This document shows, one piece after another, positions 50,706 to 57,720 of a stretch of 64,000 nucleotides of DNA. Each line of letters starts with the position of its first letter. Position 1 is the stretch's first letter. The stretch is from Micromonospora parathelypteridis (lineage in GTDB: Bacteria; Actinomycetota; Actinomycetes; Mycobacteriales; Micromonosporaceae): positions 434,001 through 498,000 of the forward strand of contig NZ_JACHDP010000001.1 of assembly GCF_014201145.1 (NCBI RefSeq), written 5' to 3'. Both the position numbers and the translations under genes were made by a program. Under the pieces are notes generated by a model. The model was given only the letters and a program-made list of their open reading frames with translations, had not been told where the DNA came from and did no database searches.

Positions 50706-51599
50706 CTACACCTGGCCCACGTGGTCCCGCCAGGAGTGGCGCGGTTCGTAGCCCAGCACCCGCCGCGCCTTGTCGATGCTGAGCAGGGTCTCGTGCTCGC
50801 CCAACTCCTTACGGATCTCCACACCCGGGTAGATCTCGGCCATCAGGCTGGCGCTGGACCTCGTCATGACCGTGTCGGCGTTGGCGATGACGAAGACGTC
50901 GGCACCGGGCTGATCGTGGGCGAGCGCCCGCTCGACCGCCTGGGCACCGTCGCGGGCGTCGATGTAGCCCCACAGGTTCCACCGCCGCAGTCGCGGGTCG
51001 GCGTCGAACGACGGGAACGGCGCGTAGTCCTCGACGTCCATCACGTTGGAGAAACGCAGACCCACCATGACCAGCTCCGGGTCCCACCGGCAGAAGTGCC
51101 GCGCCATCTCCTCCTCAAGGGCCTTGTTCAGGGAGTACGTCGACTCCGGCCGCGGCGCGTACTCCTCGTCCACCGGCGCGTACGGCGGCGGGGTGTCGAA
51201 CGGCAGCCCGAGCACCGTCTCACTCGACGCCCACACGACCCGCTTGATCCCGGCCGCCCTGGCGGCGGCGAACACGTTGTACGTGGCGGCGGAGTTGTTC
51301 GCGAACGTCGTCGCGTTCGACATCAGCCCGGGGGCCGGGACGGCCGCCAGATGCACGATCGCGTCGACCCCGCCGGCGTGCTCGTCGGCGCCCCCGGTAA
51401 ACGCCTCCACCACCTGCCCGTAGTCGGTCAGGTCGACGAGGAGGAACTCGCCGGCCACGTCGCGCGGGTCGCGACCGCCGGCGCGGTCCACCGCCAGCAC
51501 GTCGACGCCAACGGCGCGCAGGTGGGCGACGACGGCGCGACCGAGCTTGCCGGTGGCGCCGGTGACGACGACACGTCTGGGCAGTGCGGATGTACTCAT
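50706..51599 (-). CDS. NAD-dependent epimerase/dehydratase family protein
   Basis: A 297-residue extended short-chain dehydrogenase. Rossmann motif VVTGATGKLGRAV at the N-terminus, a DAIVHLAAVPAP segment, a Ser near ASSETVLG and the catalytic YSLNK (Y-x3-K). It resembles uronate dehydrogenase-like or sugar-nucleotide epimerases; a role in galacturonate oxidation would suit the pectate lyases but is speculation. ATG at 51599 is preferred over 51608 for spacing to AGAGG. It ends 1 nt from the convergent glucanase. Confidence 0.82.
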   Translation of the reverse strand: MSTSALPRRVVVTGATGKLGRAVVAHLRAVGVDVLAVDRAGGRDPRDVAGEFLLVDLTDYGQVVEAFTGGADEHAGGVDAIVHLAAVPAPGLMSNATTFANNSAATYNVFAAARAAGIKRVVWASSETVLGLPFDTPPPYAPVDEEYAPRPESTYSLNKALEEEMARHFCRWDPELVMVGLRFSNVMDVEDYAPFPSFDADPRLRRWNLWGYIDARDGAQAVERALAHDQPGADVFVIANADTVMTRSSASLMAEIYPGVEIRKELGEHETLLSIDKARRVLGYEPRHSWRDHVGQV

Positions 51600-51796
51600 G
51601 ACCCACATCCTCTCCGGGGGCCGCCGGAGCCGCACCGGCGGGTGGGGCTCCGGCCAGGCCTGGCGACCAGGTACCCGGTGACCCAGCCGGCGGGCACGAC
51701 GGGCGAGCCGCCCCACCGCGCCGAGCAGCCGAGCACCGGGCGGCGGGTGGTGCACGAGGTACCCCGAGTGATGGACCCGGTCGGTAGCGTGGGCGG

Positions 51797-54199
51797 ATGC
51801 AGCGCCGAGCAGGTCGGGGGACGAGACTGCGACGTGGGCAGGTGGTTGCCCTGGTGGCGGTGACGTCGGGCGTGCTCTCGGTGCTGCTCGCCGTCGCCGT
51901 CAACGTCGCGACCGGTGGCACGCTTCCGGCGCCGCTGGACACGGTGTCCTGGCTGGCCTGGCCAGCGGTCGGGCTGCTCGGGGTGGTCGCCGTCGGGTTG
52001 ACGCTCTGGCAACAGCGCCTCGCCGACCCGGTGGCACCACCACTGCGGGCCGGCCCCGCCCCGCGGGCTCCGGCGGAGTTGCCCGCCGCGCCGGTCGGCT
52101 TCGCCGGCCGGGCAAGCGATCTCGCCGCCATCGATCAGCACCTCGCCGATGGCTGCCGGGTGCTCGCCCTGGTCGGCCCGCCCGGCGCCGGTAAATCCGC
52201 GCTGGCGCTGCACGTGGGCCACAACCGCCGCGACCACTATCCCGACGGACAGCTCTTCGCCGCGCTGCGCGGAGCGAGCACCGACCCCGTCACCCCGCAG
52301 GCGGTGCTCACCCGATTCCTCGGAGCCCTTGGTGTACCCGAGGACGAATGGCGCGGAACCGTCGACGACCTCGCCGCCCTCTTCCGGTCCGCTGTCGCCG
52401 ACCGGAAGGTACTCATCGTCCTCGACGACGCGCGCGACGCCAGCGCGGTACGTCCGCTGCTGCCCGGTGATCCCGGCTGCCTCGTCCTGGTCACCAGCCG
52501 CCGACAGCTCACCGGTCTGCCAAACGTTGGGCCGATCACCCTCGGCGGGCTCGACGACGACGACGGGTTGGCGCTGTTCGCTGGCGCGGCCGGCGGCGAG
52601 CGGGCCGCCAGTGACCCGGAGGGCGCGGCGCGCATCGTCCGGTTCTGCGGCGGACTGCCGCTGGCCATCCGCATCGCCGGAGCTCGCCTGCGTGCTCGAC
52701 CATCGTGGACACCGAGCGACTTGGCGGCCAGGCTGGCCGACGAGGCTCGCCGACTGGACGAGTTGCAGGTCGGCGACCGGGAGATTCGATCCACCTTCCA
52801 GGCGTCCTACGTCGAGATGTCGGCCGTGGACCGGCTGGTGTTCCGGCGGGCCGGCTCGCATCCCGGTCAGGTGTTCGGAGTCGGTGGCGCTGCCGCGCTC
52901 GCCGGGCTCGATGCACCGGTGGTCGCCGCCGCGATGGAACGTCTGGTCGACGCGATGCTGGTCGAGTCGCCCGCGCCCGACCGATATCGGCTGCACGATC
53001 TGCTCCGGCTCTTCGCCACCGAGCGCCTCGCTATCGAAGAGACGCCGGGCGACCGCTACGCGTGCCTGACCCGGCTGCTCGACTGGCTCACCACGCACGC
53101 CCGAGCCGGCGACTGGTTGGCTCAGGAACGGGACAACGTGCTGGCGGCAACGCATCGAGCCGTCGAGACCTCCGCGTACGAGCGGGCGTGGGCGCTCGTC
53201 TCCGTCGTACACCCGTTGTTGGACCGGGCGGGCGATCACCCCGACCGGTTGGCGCTGTGGCGTGACGCCGCAGCGGCGGCCGCGTCCCTCGGTGACGACA
53301 GCCGTCGAGCGCGAGCGTTACGTTGGATCTCGAACTCGCACCGGAGCGCGGGTGCGGTGACCGACGCGTTGCCGCCGGCTGAGGAGGCCGTGGCAATCGC
53401 CGACCGGCTCGGCGACCGCCGCGCGCAGGCCGAGGGTCTGCACGCGTACGGCGAAGCATTGCGTGACAGCCGTTCGGACGCTGCACAGGAGCCGCTGGTC
53501 CGGGCGCTGGGGCTCTTCGTGGAACTCGGTGACACCGAGTCCGAGATCGAGGTCCGCAACTCCCTCGGCACGCTCTACACGATGTCCTGGCAACCCGAGC
53601 TCGCCGTGCCCATGCTGGAGCGGGCGCTCGCGCTGCTGCCCGCCGAGGACAGCCGCCACCGCGCCTGGACGCTGCTGCAGTTGGGCACCGCGTACCGGTT
53701 CACCGGCCGCCGCGACGAGGCGATCACGCTCAACGCACAGGCACTGAAGATCGCACGGCGGCTCGATGACGACATCGCCGTGGGGTACGCGCTGGAGGAA
53801 CGCGGCTGGCTCGCGTATGGCGACAATCGGCACGACGACGCGGCCCGCGACATGCGGGACGCTTTGGCGGTGTTCGAGCGCAACCGGCAGGGCAACGGCG
53901 TCGGCTTCGTGTGGGAGGCAATGGGCGAGATCGCCGACCGGGCCGGCCGGTACGAGGACGCGATCGTGGCGTTCGAGGCGGCCGCCGCACAGTTCGAGCG
54001 GCTTCACGACCGGGTGCATGCCGCCCGGAGCCGATTTGGTCGGGCCAGTGCCCTCGCCACGCTGGGCCGCGTCGGCGCAGCCCGCGCCGAGTGGGCGGCG
54101 GCCGAGCAACTCATCGGCGACGCCAGGCTGCCCGAGGTGCCGCCGCTCCGTGCGCGACTGCGTGAGCGGCTCGGCGAAGCACCGTCAGCGGGAGAGTGA
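51797..54199 (+). CDS. Membrane-anchored NB-ARC/TPR protein (STAND ATPase)
   Basis: An 800-residue protein. Two N-terminal membrane helices (about 17-38 and 50-71) with a short loop, then an NB-ARC ATPase (about 100-420): Walker A LVGPPGAGKSAL (125-136), Walker B KVLIVLDDARD (205-215), sensor VLVTSRR, and the GLPLAIRIAG motif (287-296). A winged-helix-like arm follows, and TPR repeats fill about 480-790. This is the AfsR-type sensor/switch core without its SARP DNA-binding domain; no other effector domain is visible, so the membrane helices or a partner protein would have to deliver the output. It may act in signalling or conflict defence. Confidence 0.82.
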   Translation: MQRRAGRGTRLRRGQVVALVAVTSGVLSVLLAVAVNVATGGTLPAPLDTVSWLAWPAVGLLGVVAVGLTLWQQRLADPVAPPLRAGPAPRAPAELPAAPVGFAGRASDLAAIDQHLADGCRVLALVGPPGAGKSALALHVGHNRRDHYPDGQLFAALRGASTDPVTPQAVLTRFLGALGVPEDEWRGTVDDLAALFRSAVADRKVLIVLDDARDASAVRPLLPGDPGCLVLVTSRRQLTGLPNVGPITLGGLDDDDGLALFAGAAGGERAASDPEGAARIVRFCGGLPLAIRIAGARLRARPSWTPSDLAARLADEARRLDELQVGDREIRSTFQASYVEMSAVDRLVFRRAGSHPGQVFGVGGAAALAGLDAPVVAAAMERLVDAMLVESPAPDRYRLHDLLRLFATERLAIEETPGDRYACLTRLLDWLTTHARAGDWLAQERDNVLAATHRAVETSAYERAWALVSVVHPLLDRAGDHPDRLALWRDAAAAAASLGDDSRRARALRWISNSHRSAGAVTDALPPAEEAVAIADRLGDRRAQAEGLHAYGEALRDSRSDAAQEPLVRALGLFVELGDTESEIEVRNSLGTLYTMSWQPELAVPMLERALALLPAEDSRHRAWTLLQLGTAYRFTGRRDEAITLNAQALKIARRLDDDIAVGYALEERGWLAYGDNRHDDAARDMRDALAVFERNRQGNGVGFVWEAMGEIADRAGRYEDAIVAFEAAAAQFERLHDRVHAARSRFGRASALATLGRVGAARAEWAAAEQLIGDARLPEVPPLRARLRERLGEAPSAGE

Positions 54200-54287
54200 C
54201 GTGGACGGAAAAGATCGCCATCCGATCTCGATCGGGACCGAAGGTGCGTAACGTTCGGGGGTAACGCTCACGCACGAAGGAGATTCG

Positions 54288-54707
54288 ATGTCCAAGCCAC
54301 CACTTCCCGAGGCCGCCGTCGCCATGCTGCAGAAGCCGAACCCGGCCGTTATGACCACGCTGCGCAACGGTGGCCAGCCGGTGTCCGCCGCGACCTGGTA
54401 CCTGTGGGAAGACGGCCGGATCCTGGTCAACATGGACGAGAGTCGCCGCCGGCTGGAGCACGTCCGGAACGACCCCCGGGTGTCTCTCACCGTGCTCGAC
54501 GAGGCCGGGTGGTACACCCACGTCAGCATCATGGGGCGCGTCACCGAACTGCGCGCGGACGAGGACCTCGCGGACATCGACCGGTTGTCCCAGCACTACA
54601 CGGGCAACGCGTACCCGCGGCGTGAGCGCGCCCGGGTCAGTGCCCTGATCGAGATCGACCGCTGGCACGGCTGGGGCGCCCAGAAGGACAACAGCCAGGT
54701 CGGCTGA
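54288..54707 (+). CDS. PPOX-class F420-dependent oxidoreductase
   Basis: A 139-residue split-beta-barrel flavin/deazaflavin protein. Motifs MTTLRNGGQPVSAATWYLW, RILVNMDESRRRLEHVRNDPRVSLTV and GRVTEL are typical of the pyridoxamine-oxidase-like PPOX/F420 group that reduces diverse substrates. GAAGGAG precedes the ATG. Convergent with the symporter gene across 17 nt. Confidence 0.88.
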   Translation: MSKPPLPEAAVAMLQKPNPAVMTTLRNGGQPVSAATWYLWEDGRILVNMDESRRRLEHVRNDPRVSLTVLDEAGWYTHVSIMGRVTELRADEDLADIDRLSQHYTGNAYPRRERARVSALIEIDRWHGWGAQKDNSQVG

Positions 54708-54724
54708 CGGTTGACGCCCCCTCG

Positions 54725-55609
54725 TCAGGGCGTCAGGGTGGTGGCGGACCGGGTGCCGGCGCGGGTCACCAGGTAGCCGAAGGCTGCTGCGGTGAAGAAC
54801 ATGACGATGCCGTAGACGGCTCCCGGGATCGCCATCTGGGTGTTGTTGAGCAGTGCCGGGCTGAGCGCGATCGTGATGGCCAGGGTGCTGTTGTGGATGC
54901 CGATCTCGAACCCGGCGGCGGTCGCGGCGCTGCGGTCGACCCCGGCGAGCCGTGGCACCCCGTACCCGATCGCGAGGCTCAGCAGGTTGAACGCGAGCAC
55001 GGCCAGGCCGACCGAGACGAAGTAGTCGGCGATGTTCTCCCGCTCGCCGAGGACGGCTCCGGCGATCACGGCGACGAGTACGACGACGGAGAGAATCCGG
55101 ATCGGGCGGTTCAGACGCTCGGCGACCTGCGGCACCCGGGCCCGGATCAGCATGCCGATCGCGACTGGGACGAGCACGATGGCGAAGACCTGCAACACCT
55201 TGTCGAACTGCAGGCCGATGCTCCTGCCGTCGGGCAGGAAGTACGCCGCCGACAGGTTGACCAGGATCGGCAGGGTGAACACGGCGAGCACCGAGTTGAT
55301 GGCGGTCAGGGTGATGTTCAGGGCCACGTGCCCGCCGAACAGGTGGCTGTAGAGGTTGGCGGTCGTGCCGCCCGGCGAGGCGGCCAGCAGCATCATCCCG
55401 ACGGCCAACTCCGGTGCCAGGTCGAACGCGAGGACGAGGCAGAAGCAGAGCGCCGGCAGCACCAGCACCTGGCACACGAGGGCGATGATGGCGGCCCTCG
55501 GATGCTGGGCCACGCGGCGGAAGTCCGCAATGGTCAGCCCGAGTCCCAGGCCGAGCATGATGATGCCGAGAGCGATGGGCAGACCGATCAAGGTCAGGGC
55601 TGAGTCCAT
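54725..55609 (-). CDS. Bile acid:sodium symporter family transporter
   Basis: A 294-residue membrane protein with about nine helices. Family motifs: LAASPGGTTANLYSHLFGG (about 86-104) with the Na+-site region, and AGFEIGIHNSTLAITIAL in the second half. BASS proteins import organic anions with sodium. The natural substrate is unknown. An inverted repeat CGTTACC-N4-GGTAACG lies 11-28 nt upstream of the ATG, suggesting repressor control. Confidence 0.87.
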   Translation of the reverse strand: MDSALTLIGLPIALGIIMLGLGLGLTIADFRRVAQHPRAAIIALVCQVLVLPALCFCLVLAFDLAPELAVGMMLLAASPGGTTANLYSHLFGGHVALNITLTAINSVLAVFTLPILVNLSAAYFLPDGRSIGLQFDKVLQVFAIVLVPVAIGMLIRARVPQVAERLNRPIRILSVVVLVAVIAGAVLGERENIADYFVSVGLAVLAFNLLSLAIGYGVPRLAGVDRSAATAAGFEIGIHNSTLAITIALSPALLNNTQMAIPGAVYGIVMFFTAAAFGYLVTRAGTRSATTLTP

Positions 55610-55619
55610 GGCACAACAT

Positions 55620-55637
55620 CGTTACCACCCGGTAACG
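55620..55637. promoter_or_regulatory. Inverted repeat before the symporter gene
   Basis: CGTTACC-ACCC-GGTAACG, perfect 7-bp arms, 10 nt upstream of the minus-strand ATG. Size fits a TetR- or MarR-type operator; no such regulator is adjacent. Confidence 0.5.
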
Positions 55638-55706
55638 CGTTCACAATCCCCCGTGTGGCCGGTCGGCTCTTGACCGCAGAGTGTGATCGGCTTAACTTCA
55701 TCAATC

Positions 55707-55718
55707 AGATAAGTATCT
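55707..55718. promoter_or_regulatory. AT-rich dyad before the chitinase gene
   Basis: AGATA-AG-TATCT lies within an AT-rich stretch (55690-55730) 38 nt upstream of the chitinase ATG, overlapping the probable promoter. It does not match the TGGTCTAGACCA-like sites known for actinomycete chitinase control, so a different regulator is implied. Confidence 0.4.
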
Positions 55719-55755
55719 TTACTAATTGTGCCTCAACCTTCGTGGGAGTGTGCCG

Positions 55756-57099
55756 ATGCGACCATTCCGTCACCGCCGTCTCACCGCCGTCGTCGTTCTG
55801 GCGGCCCTGCTCCTCACCGCCGCCCCGCCCACCGCGGCGAGCGCGAGCGACAACCAGCAGCGCCGCGCCGGTTACCACCGGGTCGGCTACTTCACCCAGT
55901 GGGGCATCTACGGCCGGGCCTTCCCGGTCAAGAAGCTCGACACCTCCGGTGCGGCGAGCCGCCTCACCCACGTCAACTACGCCTTCGGCAACGTCAGTGA
56001 GGACGGGCGCTGCTACGTGGATGGCGGGCCGGCCGAGGGCGACGCCTGGGCCGACTACCAGCGACCCGTCCCGGCGGAGGAGAGCGTCGACGGCGTCGCG
56101 GACGCCCCGGGCCAGGCGCTCAACGGCAACTTCGGCCAGCTCGCCAAGCTGAAGGCAAAGCACCCCAAACTGCAGGTGCTGATCTCGCTCGGTGGCTGGA
56201 GCTGGTCGACGTACTTCTCGAACGCGGCCCGCACCGACGCCTCCCGCAAGGCCTTCGTCGCGTCCTGCATCGACCTCTACCTCAAGGGCAACCTGCCCGG
56301 CGGAGACGGTGCGGCGGGCGGCCCGGGTGCCGCGGCCGGCGTCTTCGACGGCATCGACCTCGACTGGGAGTGGCCCAACTGGGCCGGTGAGCCCGGCAAC
56401 GTCATCCGCCCGGAGGATCGGGAGAACTTCACCAAGCTGCTCGCCGAGTTCCGCCGGCAGCTCGACGCGTACGGGCGCAAGACCCGCACCCACCACCCGC
56501 TGACCGCCTTCCTACCGGCGAACCCGGCCACCATGGACGCCGGCTACGAGGGTCGCAAGATCTTCAAGTACCTGGACTTCGCCACCGTGCAGGGGTACGA
56601 CTTCCACGGCGGCTGGGACCCGAGGGCCAACCAGCAGTCCGCGCTGCGCGTCCCGGCGGGTGCCCCGGACAACCCGGACTTCTCCGCCGAGGTGGCCATC
56701 GACGGGTGGATCGCCCGTGGCGCGCCACGGGACAAGCTGGTCCTGGGGATCCCGTACTACGGCCGGGGCTGGACGGGCATCACCGGCGGCGGCAACGGCC
56801 TGTTCCAGCCGGCCACCGGGCCCGCACCGGCGACCTTCGAGGCCGGGTACGAGGACTACAAGCAGCTCAAGACCCTGGCCGGTAACGGGTTCACCGTGCA
56901 CCGCGACCTCCGCGCCGGGCACGCCTGGTTGTTCGACGGTACGACGTTGTGGACGTACGACGATCCGGCGGTCGTGTTGCAGAAAATGCTCTACATCCGA
57001 CGGGCCGGCCTGGGTGGCGCGATGATCTGGTCGCTCGACGGCGACGACGACAACGCCACGCTGACCAAGACGATCGGCCTCGGCCTGACGACCTGGTAG
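55756..57099 (+). CDS. Secreted GH18 chitinase
   Basis: A 447-residue exported endo-type chitinase. Signal peptide about 1-30. A single GH18 TIM barrel follows: YHRVGYFTQWGIYGR start strand, VLISLGGWSWS (S-x-G-G), catalytic DGIDLDWEWP (198-207, acid Glu at 205) and a chitin-insertion-like segment around the VQGYDFHGGWD substrate loop. It ends GAMIWSLDGDD at the barrel's last strand. No chitin-binding or fibronectin module, so it is the catalytic core alone. GGGAG precedes the ATG. Convergent with the EACC1-like gene. Confidence 0.93.
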   Translation: MRPFRHRRLTAVVVLAALLLTAAPPTAASASDNQQRRAGYHRVGYFTQWGIYGRAFPVKKLDTSGAASRLTHVNYAFGNVSEDGRCYVDGGPAEGDAWADYQRPVPAEESVDGVADAPGQALNGNFGQLAKLKAKHPKLQVLISLGGWSWSTYFSNAARTDASRKAFVASCIDLYLKGNLPGGDGAAGGPGAAAGVFDGIDLDWEWPNWAGEPGNVIRPEDRENFTKLLAEFRRQLDAYGRKTRTHHPLTAFLPANPATMDAGYEGRKIFKYLDFATVQGYDFHGGWDPRANQQSALRVPAGAPDNPDFSAEVAIDGWIARGAPRDKLVLGIPYYGRGWTGITGGGNGLFQPATGPAPATFEAGYEDYKQLKTLAGNGFTVHRDLRAGHAWLFDGTTLWTYDDPAVVLQKMLYIRRAGLGGAMIWSLDGDDDNATLTKTIGLGLTTW

Positions 57100-57117
57100 G
57101 CGTACCCCGCTCGACCC

Positions 57118-57155
57118 GACTCGCCGCCGGCCGGTTCCTCGGCCGGCGGCGAGTC
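57118..57155. terminator. Bidirectional terminator between chitinase and EACC1-like gene
   Basis: Perfect 16-bp arms GACTCGCCGCCGGCCG (57118-57133) and CGGCCGGCGGCGAGTC (57140-57155), loop GTTCCT; fills the 58-bp gap between convergent genes. Confidence 0.85.
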
Positions 57156-57157
57156 GC

Positions 57158-57553
57158 CTACCCCTCCTCGGGGGTGGCGGCGCGCACGGCCTCCTCGATG
57201 AGCGCGGTGACCTGGTCCATGTCACGAGCACGGCGGACGTCCAGCTCCGCTGACCAGCCGTCCGGGCGGGTGAGCTTCACCGTCACGTCGTCGCGGCGGT
57301 GGGTCAGCCAGCCGGCGATCGCCTGGACCAGCACCATGACGGCGCCGCCGCTGCCGACGACCACCAGCAGCACGTCCGTGGCACCGGCCGACGTCTCGTC
57401 GGGCGGCGCCGTCGAACCGGCGGCGGGTGCGGCGGTCACCTTGCCGCGGAGCCGGTCCTCGTTGCGCAGCCAGGACGCCAGGGAACGCCGAGCGTCGGCG
57501 GAGGGAAGATCTGGATGGACCGAGAGCGTGATCGTCTCCTGAGAGGCGGGCAA
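57158..57553 (-). CDS. EACC1-like protein (effector-associated constant component)
   Basis: A 131-residue protein resembling the EACC1 family: an N-terminal region with R-R-S-L-A-S-W-L and LRGKV, a glycine-containing membrane-like helix (VLLVVVGSGGAVMVLVQAIAGWL, about 60-82), then RR..DVTVKLTRPDGWSAELDVRRAR and a final helix. In known conflict systems EACC1 sits beside a variable effector (caspase-, trypsin- or STAND-type). Here both immediate neighbours are secreted enzymes facing away, so it is an orphan. The start is TTG at 57553, chosen because AAGGAG lies six bases upstream; longer frames to 57730 enter the divergent promoter. The family call is by eye. Confidence 0.65.
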   Translation of the reverse strand: MPASQETITLSVHPDLPSADARRSLASWLRNEDRLRGKVTAAPAAGSTAPPDETSAGATDVLLVVVGSGGAVMVLVQAIAGWLTHRRDDVTVKLTRPDGWSAELDVRRARDMDQVTALIEEAVRAATPEEG

Positions 57554-57720
57554 CGTCTTCTCCTTCCGGCGAGGACAACCCCACACCGTCATCCTGCCAG
57601 CCGGCGCCGGCTCCGGGCAGCCCGCAAAGTCACCGAAGTCGATCAGACCTTGACCGCCGCATCGACGGTTCATAGGCTCCGGCCACTGCGAGGCTTTCCC
57701 CCAGGAAGGGAACCCGAGAC

